Of a stretch of DNA of 64,000 nt, positions 1 to 11,600 are shown piece by piece. Both the position numbers and the translations under genes were made by a program. The DNA lies in NCBI GenBank assembly GCA_963969595.1, contig OZ018408.1, positions 30,318,108-30,382,107 on the forward strand, in the 5' to 3' direction. The notes under the pieces were generated by a model, which saw only the letters and a program-made list of their open reading frames with translations, had not been told where the DNA came from and did not search any database. The DNA comes from Neckera pumila (taxonomy: Eukaryota; Streptophyta; Bryopsida; Hypnales; Neckeraceae). Position 1 is the first letter of the stretch. The number at the start of each line of letters is the position of its first letter.

Positions 1-67
1 GCCTTAACTGCTATTGCACTCCCTGTGATACACGATGCTCTGAAAGTGAGAAGCGAAACCAAAACAG
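1..67 (+). other. possible 3' end of an exon cut by the window edge
   Basis: The first 67 bases are open in frame 1 and read as a balanced peptide containing ALPVIHDALKVRSETKT. They stop exactly at a good splice donor (AAACAG|GTATTT at 67/68). No following exon with a matching phase was found, so this may be chance. I do not recognise the protein. Confidence 0.15.
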
Positions 68-299
68 GTATTTCAAAGAAAGATGGGCCTTCACAAAATT
101 GCAGGGGGTCGAAGTTTATCGCAAAACTTACAGTTTCAGTCGTAGACACGATGATAGCATATGATGCATACATATTCCTGATACTCTTGTGCTAAAACAG
201 ACTTGAAATTTAGTGTCACTGATTTCAATGATTCGCAATTATGTTGTTATATGTCTGCAATGAAACAATTGGAGGACGAAAACCATTTCGTGGCACTGG

Positions 300-1135
300 T
301 GGACAGTCTTCACAATCGAATTCAAACTTGTAAGTATGGAAACTGTTACGGTGAATTCGCCAAACTCCCGGACACTGGGGCAACGGAAACCTAATTGCGA
401 AGCCTTAAACATTACCAGAAGGTTGAGTATTTATCCCCCACGGCAATATCCATTCCTGCATTCGCACAGCACAGGGATCATCAGCCTCAAGTGCAAATCA
501 TGTTCAGCAATCTCACATGATGTACATTCCAATATCGAAAAAACGAAGTCTTATCCTTTTTCCGAAATTCCAAACCTGAGTTTCTTTCGATTGCTTGACA
601 ATCTCTACGATCAATTTCATACGTACTTGGAGACTGCACAATCTGTATTCATCAATTCATGAAATTCGCCAAATTACCGGTGGAAACAGAACACTCTGGC
701 GATGGAAACCTAATTGCGAAACCTTAAACATTACCAGAAGGTTGAGGGTTTATCCCCCACGGCAATATCCATCCCTGCATTCACAGCAACGGGATCATCA
801 GCCTCAATTGCAAATCATGTTCAGCAATCTCGCATGATGTAACTTACATGCCAACATGAGAAAAACAAAGAGTCTCATCCATTTCCTGAAATCCAAAACC
901 ATTCCTCGTGTGCTCGCATGGCCTGCTTGACAATATTCACAATCAAATTCATACTTGCATGGGAAACTGTACACCATCTCTTGGTGAATTCGCCAAATTA
1001 CCGGTGAAAATAGGACACTCCAGCGATGGAAACCTAATTGTGAAACCTTTCACGTCACCAGAAGGTTTAGGGTTTATCCCCTCGGGCGATATCCATCCTT
1101 GCACACAGCATAGGGATCATCAAAAAATAGCTAGT
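300..1135 (+). repeat. three-unit tandem repeat, period about 310-325 bp
   Basis: Three diverged head-to-tail copies can be aligned by eye. The anchor TTCGCCAAA occurs at 356, 665 and 989, giving spacings of 309 and 324 bp. Each unit then carries a GGAAACCTAATTG block, a CCAGAAGGTT block, a TATCC..ATATCCAT..TGCA block and a GGGATCATCA block. The third unit is shorter at its right end. Short reading frames in the units do not keep one frame between copies, so the array looks non-coding. Confidence 0.8.
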
Positions 1136-1235
1136 GGAAAAAAAATACAATTCCACCTCTGTTGACTAAAAGCAAGTACATAAAACTGTGATTTCTACCA
1201 TTATCGATACAGAGGCATGTGAAGGTAAAAAAAAG

Positions 1236-1256
1236 TTAATTAATTAATTAATTAAA
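1236..1256. repeat. TTAA microsatellite
   Basis: About five perfect TTAA units lie in the AT-rich spacer right of the tandem array. Confidence 0.85.
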
Positions 1257-1567
1257 TATACATTGGCATTGTAATTTAAAATATACATTAATACTCGCAT
1301 ATCTTTTGTTTTCGACACAGATTGCTCAAGGACGGAAATTCAAAATTGAGCTTTGATGCTTTATTGCAAACAATATTTCATTTCATTTTTTGGTTCTAAA
1401 CCAAAAGAGAATATATAGGTTTTACTAACAAAAGCAACATGTGAAGAAGTTTGAGTAGGACTTTACTTGAAAAGTGAGGTATTATAATAGAACCTCTCGT
1501 AATGTAGATGGAGGGAGCAATATATACCTTGAAATATCTATTACTGGAATTGATTAGGTAGGTAGAT

Positions 1568-1778
1568 TTAACCCTAAAGCACTCCAATGTCCATGTTCTA
1601 AATGATGAACAGAGGGCTTTAAGGCATTGTTTAGTCCAACCAACTTCTCGTTCATCCTTGAATCTAGTAGAAAAGACAACCTTCCTTAATGACCAAAGGC
1701 ATGAAATTCTGGTAAATGATATTTCTGTACAAGATATATGCAAAAATTCAAAAAAGGATTGAGGCGTTTAGGGGTTAA
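1568..1778. mobile_element. TTAA-flanked MITE, family D copy 1 (211 bp)
   Basis: The element starts TTAACCCTAAAGCACTCC and ends GCGTTTAGGGGTTAA, so its ends are inverted repeats that include a TTAA on each side. The interior, including a GAAATTCTGGTAAATGATAT block, matches 44374-44601 in the same orientation. It has no coding capacity. The TTAA plus CCC terminus points to the piggyBac-like group described in the findings. Confidence 0.7.
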
Positions 1779-3899
1779 GGGGACGGTTTATGATCTCTGA
1801 CCTTGCATGATCGATATTGTCAAGCTTTCAATCCTATGCTAATTTCTACTCCTCGAACATGGACTTTGAATACTCAGACTGCTTACTCATTTAACGGTCA
1901 CCTTGCCAAAATTGGAACTAGATTGCTTGATTGAACTACAAGACTGTTTGATAGTGCTAGCTTAGCTTGCTGCAAAGTTGTGGCTGAAATTGTATTAATG
2001 AGATTGGTCGATGTTGGAACGGTTGATCGAATGGACTTTGAAATTCGATCGCATTGGTGTGGCTTCTCACCACGTACAAACTACTGTGACAGAATGTCAA
2101 AACAGAGGAGTGGTACCAAAAGTAATGAGCATGCTCCACAACAAAAAGCATTACAATTCAAGTAAACTTAATTGTTGAGCTTGCTCACACAATCCCCACA
2201 TTTCCGCTTATGAAGCAAGTGCTACATGATGTCAAGAAAAATTGGGATCCCACCAAAGTTGATCTTGTCACTTGAAGCTTGAACATCAGTGCGGACTAGC
2301 TAGAATTGTACTCTTCTCCCTACCCCTTTGCACTGATTTAAGCTTTCCACTGAACTTCCAAGGCATGAATCCAAGTGAGAAGCACATCAATTGGCCGATT
2401 TTGGTGCTGATGAGAAGCAACACGTTCAGGTACCCACTAGTGATCGAGAACGACACACTAGGAGTAAAGGTGTTGCTCACCATCAACAATCTTCGTCAAC
2501 GCATTTCTCACACGAATTTCACTAGATGTCCAACAAAAAGCTTAATTAAAAAATCAGTGCTAATGGGAGAACAGTGTGATGTTAGCCAAGACTGGCTAGC
2601 ATGATACATGTGGACCCAATTGTTCAATAAGGACCCAATTCTTCGATCAAGTAGCACTACTTTGAAAATGAAAATGTGAGGAATGTTGGATTATGTGACG
2701 AAGCTCAGACACCAAGAATAGCGGAATTAGCCAATGCCTCTGCTCGCAGAGTTGAATGCCCATTTAAGTTAAGAAGCCATGGAGACTTGTTAATTAGTAG
2801 CTAGAATTGTGAAGCTAGAGATCGAGCTCTGACGAATTAATTAATTGCTGAATCAGTAAAACTGGGTCTGCAGCTGGTATTGCTTGCTTATGTTTAATTA
2901 TATAGCCTAGATCCTGTAGGCTTTTGGAATTCTCCTCCAGAAGAATTCGAAGTACATTTGCAAATAGGATCACACGTGCTGACAAGTTAGATTTGTGAAG
3001 TGAGGGCACAAATGAGATTACTATAATTGTTTTTATTTTAAAATTAGTACAATTCAATAATACTCAACTTGTGGTAGGTAAATTAGATTCACACAATAGT
3101 AGGCTAAATTTGATTACAATGAACTTACTCTAATTGAACACTTTATAATTTTGTAATTGCTCAGTTTTTGTATATCCTAAGAAATCTCTCATGTTGTACT
3201 CAATTTTGAAGCACAGTTTAGATTGTAAAATTTCCTTATGTCACGTTGTAACCACATACTGGTACATGTTTTAGTGCTTTTAGAAGTTCATAGTTTTGTG
3301 AAGGCATTAAAAGTAAGCCAATGGCAAATTTCATTAAAATGGCGCCATTCCGGAACTTTGGTACTTTTGACCACCCATTTTGAAATCTATACTTGTCCTA
3401 GATGGTTCAATCGGCCCGTTCTAAAATCTATACCCGTCTTAGATGGTCAAAATGGCATGCAAAATACTGCCATTTTAGCAAAAATTTTGATTAAGGAGAA
3501 TTTTGAGCATGAAATAGATATAGCAAAATCCAAATCTCAAATATGAACTACAATACAAATGTTGTAAGTAGGTACTTGTCTAGCATTCTTAAGTACAAGG
3601 TTTGGGGTCCTTCTATAATGACACTATAACAAGAATAAATAATTTATATTATGGTGGCCCCAAGTCATAGCCAAGATTACATTCAAAATTTTGTATAGTA
3701 AAGTAGGAGGTCTATAAAGTGCTCGGGGTCTAAAAACATCCACCTCGTGAAATGTACACTATTTGTACATTTTTTTTCTCATTCCTTCAACAATGTACAA
3801 TAATATACAAAAATACATGTTCTTAGAGACCACTGCATTTCAACTTCAAAAATTCATACTTATTCCATAAAGCTCAACAAAAATATGAAACAAATTGGA
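1779..3899. other. AT-rich spacer, nothing recognised
   Basis: Only short frames of up to about 110 codons occur, with no recognisable domain, splice pattern or conserved block. Nothing here supports a gene. Confidence 0.5.
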
Positions 3900-4130
3900 T
3901 TAACCCTTTAAACATCAAGGTGACCATTTTGTGGCCAATGAATGACAAGAGAATTTCTTGTGTAGGACAGAAGTGCAACTATTCATCCTTGAAAAATTAT
4001 ATGGAAAGGAGAGATCATGAACAATAGTTTGACTTCCAATGAATACATTTGCTATTTTTTAAGCCAATATTTCACATGGTAATAGAAAGGGATGATTTCT
4101 AGGATCACCCCTTTGTCCTTTAAGGGTTAA
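3900..4130. mobile_element. TTAA-flanked MITE, family F copy 1 (231 bp)
   Basis: The ends are TTAACCCTTTAAACATC and GTCCTTTAAGGGTTAA. The interior matches, in inverse orientation, the two adjacent elements at 53906-54107 and 54104-54325 (for example a GGAYAGAAGTGCAA..TTCATCCTTGAA block). It is non-coding. Confidence 0.7.
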
Positions 4131-4305
4131 ATGCCAATTTTTTTTCTAGGAAAATTAACTTATGGATATTTCAGGAAGTCTAACATCCTCAAAGTAAACC
4201 TTAAACGACATTCACTTGGCTAAAGGACAAGCCAAAGGGAAATCAAAAATCTCCTCAAAGTAGGGTATGGGTCTTATTGCTTGCCCAAAATATGTGTGGA
4301 TGAGG

Positions 4306-4699
4306 CATTAGAGAAAATTTCAAGCCTCCGGAGGGTTGCTCCACAATCCTTTGAAGGACCTTGAAATAGTGTTTTTCAGGGCTGAAAATTTGTTTTTTGC
4401 CCTATTTCCGCACAGCAATTTCTATTGTGATAGTGGCACAGGAACCCAAATTTGTGAGTAAAAAATTAACTAAGAAAATAAAGAATAATCTTTAAAATAT
4501 ATTTAAATATATATATATATATATAGATATTAAAAATAAAAATAAAAATAAAAATTCTGCAAAATCTAATTGCTCCGGCGAGCAGTCGTACACTCTAATT
4601 GCTCACCAAGGGCACTTTCCAAGTTGATAGGCCATGCATGAAATAGCATGGCATGTCAACTTGAAATAGCCCTCTCGTGAGCTGAAATTTTCTCTAATG
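4306..4699. mobile_element. MITE with CATTAGAGAAAATTT inverted ends (394 bp)
   Basis: The left end CATTAGAGAAAATTTCA and the reverse complement of the right end are identical over about 17 bases. The interior holds a TA dinucleotide run near 4510 and AAATA/AAAAT repeats near 4530-4555. Elements with similar ends occur at 4906-5143, 5234-5398 and 11601-12009, and more distantly at 39992, 55006 and 59866. No clear target duplication was seen. Confidence 0.6.
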
Positions 4700-4905
4700 G
4701 CATGCAAAAGTGAATAGTGAATATTGCTTTGCCTTTGTAGCCTAAATGCGGTGCTTGGCAAGCCATATTCAATATTGTATATGTAGATCCAGTAGGTTGA
4801 AACATTTCCAAAAAAAATTTAATAAAAACTTTTGTCAACAATTTTCTCAAAACTCCGAAGATTAATTTCCAACTCTTAGATGGTACTAAAGCTAGAGGTA
4901 TGCAT

Positions 4906-5143
4906 ATTAGAGAAAAATTGGGGCCTATAGAGGGGCCATTTGACTTTCACTACTAGTGCAAATACATCAAAAGCATGAATAAAATATTAAAATTTTTGAT
5001 AAAAAATCATAAATCTATAAAGAAATATTTTTCCATGACAAAATTTTTTTAATTTTATAAAATATTATTTTTTTTATTTCCTTGTATTTGCACTACTGTT
5101 GAAACTCAAACAGCCCCTCTATAAGCCCCAAATTTTCTTTAAT
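4906..5143. mobile_element. foldback MITE, CATTAG group (238 bp)
   Basis: The outer parts pair as an inverted repeat of about 55 bases. ATTAGAGAAAAATTGGGGCC on the left pairs with GCCCCAAATTTTCTTTAAT on the right, and the arms continue inward to ACTACTAGTGCAAATAC and GTATTTGCACTACTG. The centre is pure AT. Confidence 0.65.
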
Positions 5144-5233
5144 GTGCGGTTTAAGGGTTAATTTCCAACTATTAAATCCAAGGGATGATATATTCCTTTA
5201 AGAGTTAATTTCGAGCTCTTAAACAGGTACTAT

Positions 5234-5398
5234 CATTGCAGAAAATTTGGAACCTCAGGTTCGCCAAACTCTCGACTAGTTCCCCAAAAAGTCCAAATGA
5301 AAAAATTCAAAAAAAAAATTACTAGTTTTTTTTATTTCATTGTACTACTAGTCTAGCTAGATGACAGCCCTATGTAGAGGCCCCATTTTTTCTCTAAT
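5234..5398. mobile_element. degenerate CATTAG-group MITE (165 bp)
   Basis: The left end CATTGCAGAAAATTTGGAACC and the right end GGCCCCATTTTTTCTCTAAT are imperfect inverted repeats resembling the neighbouring element at 4906-5143. The interior is AT-rich and non-coding. Confidence 0.4.
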
Positions 5399-5486
5399 AA
5401 ATGATGGGACCTCCTACCTTAAAAAGGCTCTTAATTCACGGAAAGCAACGTGTGCATTGCCTTTAAGTTCAAGAATGTTATTTATT

Positions 5487-5901
5487 AAGGTAGTGTGCTG
5501 TAAAAGCAACCTTCTCCTTCAAACCGAGCCTATAATTAGTTGTAGAATGGATTGGAGGTGAGCCTTGAATGGACCACTTTTGCTATTGAATGCATCAAGG
5601 AAAAATTGTTTTTTTATTGCAAGAGCCAATCATTGACCTTGATTTCCTCAAATCATTTAAGAAGTTCCAAGGGGACAGATTTTGGAAGACCTAGGGTCAC
5701 AAATAAGCCTAACCTACAACAGAAATCTTTGAAAATCCACAACTAATTTAAAAATGCTTCAAAAAATATGAAACCACTTGTGTTACATTTGGCATCTATT
5801 TTGCTTTCTCTGAAAAATGAGCTAAAAATATTTCTGATCATGCAAACCTATGAAAAAGGCAAATCAGTCCTTAAAGGGTTGCTTTTAGAGCCTACTACCT
5901 T
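5487..5901. mobile_element. family H MITE, uninterrupted copy (415 bp)
   Basis: The inverted ends are AAGGTAGTGTGCTGTAAAAG and the complement of CTTTTAGAGCCTACTACCTT. The whole element aligns in inverse orientation with 27985-28652, which is longer only because a 248-bp CACTA-type MITE has inserted in it. Shared blocks include GACCTAGGGTCACAAATA and a TTGCAAGAGCCA motif. Confidence 0.7.
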
Positions 5902-6344
5902 ATGTGTCCACATGGGAGTTGCCCATGGCAGTTTATAACTTGTTTTTGAGGAATGAAGTAAGACTCTTTCGGCAGTAGTGTGAAATCTTTCAATTGAATA
6001 AGTAACTTCCAAATATCTCAGAAAATGTCTCTGGCAGTGAATCCTCCACAACGACGGGCAACGAGGAAAGTTGGAAAAATCACCATGTGGCCCACACAGT
6101 GAGTGACGAGAGGCAGTGCCATGGCATGTCCAACTGGAGTTCCGGACCTTTACACAAGGACGCAAAAGCGGAAAAGCCACAACCAGATGTATGCAACTCC
6201 TTTGCTCAACATTGGTCCATTGGTTCTAGTACTTCCTTGCTTTTTTGTGGGCATAGCAAGCTGAATTTTGGGGTCAGGGAGGACTGACCTCTCTATTGCC
6301 CCGTCAAAGGGTAAATGTAAAAACTGCCCCTTATTTTGTGCCGC
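5902..6344. other. spacer with slightly higher GC, no gene recognised
   Basis: Two overlapping frames on opposite strands (5848-6180 minus, 6087-6287 plus) cover this piece, but neither resembles a known domain or shows splice logic. I see nothing to annotate. Confidence 0.4.
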
Positions 6345-7259
6345 TTAACCCCTAAAAGCCCGTTGTCCCTTCGGGGGACAAATGCATTTTTGGGTAGGTA
6401 CTTACGGGCTGAAATTTTCTCCTAATTTTTTGAAACTTTTTTGGGAGGTAGAAAAAATGATTAGCTACATGGGAATATAATTTTTTTCACAATCGGTGCC
6501 CAGGAACAAAAGTTATGACCAAATAAGCTCAAAACAAGGGACGGTGGGCAGCCAAAAAAATGTGACTTTTTTTTCATTTTTTTTCTAGTACTTTTTTTTC
6601 ATAGAATATATTTTTGTCTGTCTAAAAATCTTTGATTTGTTTCATTTGGATTTGTTATGAGAAAGTTATGGACATTCTTGTTTTTTGGGTAGTTAGAGCA
6701 TCTTTATGAAAAAAATAACTTGCAGGATTCATTTCTGAATGCAATTTTTCAAATTTCTCACATCTTTTTTATTTTGCAGAATAAATTTACTTGCTAGAAC
6801 AATCTAACCATTGGGATTAGTGCATTTTAATTCCCTCTAAAAAATATGAATATTTTAGATATTCCTTCTATCTCATCCCTACTTCTACTTAACAATTTTT
6901 TCAATAATAAATTTTTTTTTGGGGGGGTAGATTGTCAACTCAATTCTACACTATAAACATTTAAAGCTCAAAACTCTATAGTGTAAAAAATTTTAAGTTA
7001 AAAATGTTCAAAGTCAAAAAATCTAGTCCCACAATGTGTTGAAAAATTTGTTTTTTTCACTTTAAATGTAGATATCTTGCAATCTGTGCGGTCAAAAATT
7101 CTGAAATTTTTTCTACGCATTTTTATAATAGTTAGGTGTAAGATCCTATGGCTAGACGTGCAAAAGAAACACTTTTAATTTTTTTTCACTCTTTGCTAAA
7201 AAAATGGCAGTTTGGGGTGTTTTTTGGCAAAAAAAAGGCCTTGGGCCTTTAGGCGTTAA
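6345..7259 (+). mobile_element. TTAA-flanked family A element, copy 1 (915 bp)
   Basis: It starts TTAACCCCTAAAAGCCCG and ends GGGCCTTTAGGCGTTAA. Landmarks shared with the six other copies, in order, are GGGTAGGTACTTACGGGCTG, AATCGGTGCCCAGGAACAAA, a GGACATTCTTGTTTTTTGGG block, AACAATCTAACCATTGGGAT, CTTCTACTTAACAATTTTTT, ATCTTGCAATCTGTGCGGTC and GTTTTTTGGCAAAAAAAAGG. No reading frame is conserved between copies, so it is non-autonomous. Confidence 0.8.
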
Positions 7260-7455
7260 ATTATGTATTTCTTCACGCCTTCTAACTAATTCGGGGCTTC
7301 TAATTGCAAATATGAAATCAGAAATTGCAAATTTTATCAAATGTGGTAAATAAAGAATTTCAGTGTTTTCTGCATGGGTAAAACTCGGGGCAATACAGGG
7401 GTCAGTTCTCCTTGGCCGAATTTTAGGGGCTATAGTTCTTTATCACTTACAGTAC

Positions 7456-8337
7456 TGTATAGTGTCCTACAAGAAAGGTTGACGCCCCCCTTTTGCACCC
7501 TTCAATTTTTTTGACATTACCCAAAACACAATTGACATTTCTTGTTTTTGTCAGCCAACATTTGTATCTAATCCAATCCCCCTCAAGTATACCAAATTTT
7601 CCATTTCAAAAAAACAAAACTCCATTTTTATTGAAGTTTTTTAAATTTTTTTCACGGTTTTACATGAAAATTCATAGAAAAACATTAATGATGAATTTTT
7701 TAAATTTAATTGCAAAGATACATAGGAAACATCCAAACGCACATCTTTCCTTCAACCAGCATCTCTAAAAAAGTTTCACAATTCTCTCAGCAGAGGTCAC
7801 AATAGAGGCGTGAATAGTGCCCAAAATTTTGAAAATTCATATTACCTTATTGTAATTAGATTTTGTTTCATTTTCCTCACATTGTAACTAATTTTACACA
7901 TTTGAGCGTGATGGTACAATTACTTTATCAAAATCTAATTACAATAAAGAGATATGAATTTTCAAAATTTTAGGCCCTATTGATGCTTACATTCAAGCCA
8001 AAAATTGAGGGAATTGTAAAACTTTTTTGGAGATGCTTGTTGAAGGAAAGATGTGTGTGTGGATGTTTCCTACGTATCTCCGTAAGCAAATTTTAGAAAA
8101 TTCATCATTAATGTTCTATGAATTTTCATGTAAAACCATGAAAAAAAAATTTTAAAATTCACCAAAATTGGAGTTTTGGTTTTTTGAAATTGAAAATTTG
8201 GTATGCTTGAGGGGAATTGGGTTAGATACAAATGTTGATTGACAAAAACAAGAAATGTCAATTACATCCCGAGTAATGCCAAAAAAACTGAAGGGTCCAA
8301 AAGAAGGGCATCAACCATTCTTGTAGGGCACTATACA
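7456..8337. mobile_element. large foldback element (882 bp)
   Basis: Two arms of roughly 300-400 bases are inverted copies of each other around a spacer near 7790-7980. Outer ends are TGTATAGTGTCCTACAAGAA and, on the right, TTCTTGTAGGGCACTATACA. Because the arms are inverted copies, each encodes a similar stretch of about 60 codons reading outside-in (7493-7768 plus, 8070-8261 minus, sharing TFLVFV..QHLYL and FYMKIHR). That looks like a by-product of AT-rich DNA rather than a gene. An inner inverted pair (AAAATTTTGAAAATTCATAT and its complement) lies near 7828 and 7950. Confidence 0.75.
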
Positions 8338-8689
8338 ATATAGTATTGTAGAAGAAACCTGCATCTATGATAGATGCAATGTATCCATGTATCATACTCC
8401 ATCAATTAGGGCCCGGGTGAATTGACTCCCATGCTCAACCACTTGGGAAAATGTTGAAATTTTTGGTTTGTCACGCATGATAAAATTTGCAAATTTTGAC
8501 TTCATATTGCAATCAGAGACTCCAAATTAGCTAGGAGAGGTGTGCAAGGTAAAGTAATCAAGCACAAAATAGGGGGATTTTTTTTTATTTGCACCCTTTG
8601 AATGATTTGGAGTGGCCGAACATGGGGCCAGTTTACCCCGACCTCAATTAGTATATAGCCTTAAAATACAACTATAGTGGTGTGCCATA
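8338..8689. other. spacer, nothing recognised
   Basis: AT-rich sequence with no open frame, repeat terminus or splice pattern that I can support. Confidence 0.4.
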
Positions 8690-8930
8690 TGTTGTTGCTA
8701 CAATAAAATATAATATAACAAAAATGAAAATAATTTTTAATTTTTTAATTCATATAAAACTTCAAAATTCAATAGGTCTAAATGCCACGAAACAAAGCCC
8801 ATGCACCCCTCCTTACAAAGAACTTTCTAATAGTACCAAGAACAACACCAAGGGATGCGCAATTTTGGAAATCTCACCGTGATAAACATAACAAAACGAA
8901 GAAAACAAAGAAAACAAACAGCCTATTTTA
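8690..8930 (-). repeat. degenerate copy of the GC-rich dispersed repeat
   Basis: Read on the minus strand, a block containing GGAGGGGTGCATGGGCTTTG and TTTCGTGGCATTT matches the core of the repeats at 21248-21645 and 49111-49607. The stretch before it on that strand (near 8890-8930) is a decayed TTTG/TTTTC run where the other copies have TTTG and TTTTG ladders. The copy is heavily mutated. Confidence 0.55.
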
Positions 8931-8968
8931 ACGTATGGATAATTTCTACAATTATGTTGGGTAGTAAC

Positions 8969-9205
8969 TTATTTTGCAAGTGAGACTAATTTTGGGCAGT
9001 TGCTAATAGGGTGAATCAATGTAGTTGTAGATTCACTTTCCTCCTTTCCACTTGCCTTCTTTTCGCTTGCTTCCTTTTTGTTTTCCTCCTTTCCACTTGT
9101 CTTCTTTTCATTTCGTGCTTCCAAAACCTTGCATCCCATTATTGCTACTAGAAATAACAGGCACAGATAACGTGCCGCAAACAAAAAACCAAGCTTTGAG
9201 GCCAC
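8969..9205 (-). pseudogene. possible small secreted lysine-rich peptide, ATG missing
   Basis: An open frame of 78 codons begins at GTG rather than ATG. Residues 2-25 look like a signal peptide: ASKLGF, then a hydrophobic core rich in Leu, Val, Ile and Ala, and a likely cleavage after VLEA near residue 30. About 30 residues follow that are almost all Lys, Glu, Ser, Gly and Asn, with KEENKKEASEKK-like repeats; the tail is LIHPISNCPKLVSLAK. An in-frame stop lies upstream with no ATG between, so either the start codon has mutated or an upstream exon is missing. No family is recognised. The low-complexity tail could also be chance. Confidence 0.3.
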
Positions 9206-10560
9206 AAATACAATAAGGTAGCAATGGTGTGAAAAGAAACTTTAGGTGGTATGTGGCCTGCCTTTATTTAATAGTGCTTTGGCTATTCCTTTTGCTTAGA
9301 TTATAACATATTGATGTTTTATAGGCATTTACTTAACATAGTTTAATTTTGATAGACAAAACTCTTGTAAAGTTGGATGTCTGTATTACACCAAACAATG
9401 ATGACAATGTGATTTGGCTTAATGTTCTCCAACTTATAGCAAACAAAAAAAAGGCACGCAACAAATCATCAATTTATGAGCTTTTGCACCTAAATATTGT
9501 TTGTTGATTGGATTTTTAATTGCTTTCTTCTCAAGGGCCATGATTTATATTTTGTGGCTTGTTGGTTATGTCCGTGCTATTCTTTTTGATAAATCTGATA
9601 TTAGTATCTTGCTTGGATACTACAAGCACGTAGTATGGTTATTGTTATGAGTATGGTGGTTTTGGTGGTGAAGATGTTGATGTGGCAAGATTCGATCATG
9701 TCATATGTTTGGTTTCTTTAACATTTGATGAAGGTACTAGACTCCATATCTTGTCAAAAGAAGATAAAAAATACTTGATAATTTAATCAATTAATGCATT
9801 GGTAGTTTGAAGAAGAAAAAATATATATGCTGGTTTATCAAAGAAGAATGAAGACATTGCTGATAAGATGGTGACAACAATACAAAAGAATGGAATGGCA
9901 GTGAAGACTAGATCACGGTGGCTTGCAATGAAATTTCAATTTAATTGTAGTATCATGATAATTTTACACATAGATTCATATTGGTTTGTAAAGTTGTCTA
10001 TAAAAACTTTGGTAGCAAATTCATACAAATCATATGATGTAGGTGGTTCGAAATCATTTGGTTACATCGGTCGAGTTAGAATCATCAGACGTCCCAGGCA
10101 AGCAGACATATCAAACAGTTTGGGTGGACCGTACAAACAGTATGACTACCTTAAAGTAGTCACATCAAGCAAGTTCGAGTCATTAGATGTCTCAAATGTG
10201 CAGGCGAATTGGACAATTTGGACAGATGGTCTGTCCACTATAACAACTACATTTGAAATGGTAGTTTTAACTACAAACTAAATGTTTTTTTTTTTTTTTT
10301 TTAATATGATATCTTATTTTGAAATTTGAATTATTACATTACATCAAACTAGATTTATTTATTTTTAAATTATTTTTAAATTTTATTTTGCTAATTATAA
10401 TTACATAATTAACTTGAAAATAGATTTATGATGCAAGTATACCTGTAGATTATAGTGGAATTGCTTACCTAGGATTAAAGTGGATAGAATTTTATAGCAA
10501 TGATAGAACTTCGCAGTGACAATACACATGATTGAATTTTCAACGTCACTCAAGTTTCTA
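9206..10560. other. AT-rich spacer with one unexplained 137-codon frame
   Basis: A frame at 9868-10281 plus (137 codons) has no recognisable motif. Codons before its ATG continue open for a short distance, so it could be a decayed exon, but I cannot name it. A poly-T run lies at about 10286-10302. Confidence 0.3.
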
Positions 10561-10739
10561 GATGGAGCCTGTACCCATGGTGCCCATGAAGCATAAGGGG
10601 GAAGAAATAGAGCCTGTACCTATAGTGCCTGTGAAGAAGTGGGAAGGGAAGAAGATACATCCTTTTACTCCTTAACTGAATTGGATCAATAATTTGTTGG
10701 GCAAGAACCATAGATGAAGTGAAGAAACCTAGCGCTTTT

Positions 10740-10971
10740 ATGAATGTAATTGAGGAAGAAATGGACAAAGAGAAAGAGGAGGAATTTGAACAAGACGAAG
10801 TTCTTTGGGATGATGAAGAAACAAAAATTGTTCTACCAAGCATTGGAGGAATTTGGCATGGTCTATGATATGATGGCCTTGGAATTGCCTGGCAGAACAA
10901 GAAATGAATTGGAACGGAAATTTGATGATGAAGACAGAGCAAATAAAGATTGCATTGACATTGCTCTCTAA
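10740..10971 (+). pseudogene. BDP1-like SANT domain fragment (TFIIIB B'' subunit), frameshifted
   Basis: BDP1 is the SANT-domain subunit of TFIIIB, which places RNA polymerase III on tRNA and other small-RNA promoters. Two overlapping frames together make the domain. From the ATG at 10740, an acidic stretch (EEEMDKEKEEEFEQDE) leads to VLWDDEETK, the first-helix start with its conserved Trp. The frame then shifts at the A-run near 10823-10827, and the other frame continues KLFYQALEEFGMVYDMM, LPGRTRNELERKF and DDEDRANKDCIDIAL before a stop. The FYxAL..FG..(6-7)..PxRTRxxxxxKFxxE pattern is typical of BDP1 SANT domains. The rest of the protein is absent and earlier frames contain stops. I infer a gene fragment or retrocopy remnant. 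A different SANT/Myb protein is the main alternative. Confidence 0.6.
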
Positions 10972-11600
10972 AAATACATAACAAAAGGTATGTATATTCA
11001 AGAACGTTCCAGAAGGCTTTTCTAATTATTTTTCCAAACTCTAAATTATTCCACACATTTTGCAACGTTCAATTCAAACCGGCCATCTACGTGATGCCAT
11101 TACCAAGCTTTGTAGTAACCAACCATAATCAATGCAACCAATCCAAATACCTTCACATGGATTACAGGTCACTTATAAGTAATTCTCTAGCTAGATTAAT
11201 TATACACTTGAACCTTGAAGTTAGCTGTTTGGATTTGCCAAACCATAGCTTGAGTGCTTGTGCCGACCTGATCTATACCCTTTTCTCCAGCACTACAAAA
11301 GAACAATGTCAATTTAGACACTTTTTGTCAATTTTTTGTTAATTCAAACATTTTGAGATTTGTGCAAGCCTTCATTAGCATTCGCACACAACAATCATTA
11401 GATATTAGAAACAACAATTGTTTTGTACCTGAGTTCAACTACAATGATATTTTGACAAAAACTACTACTAGATAAATTTGTAGTACTAATATAACTTAAT
11501 TAATATTCTAGTTTAGAAAATGAGCCAATGAAATTGTGTGAAACTATGAATTGTTGTTGATCCAAAAAGACACAAAGTTGAACAAGAATTCTTATGCAAT
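10972..11600. other. spacer, nothing recognised
   Basis: No gene or repeat terminus is supported. A CACTACAAAAGAAC motif near 11291 resembles a CACTA terminus, but no matching right end was found. Confidence 0.35.

Noticed and set aside
9868..10281. 137-codon plus-strand frame
   Set aside because: No motif, no splice support and AT-biased codon use; kept only as a note in the spacer entry.
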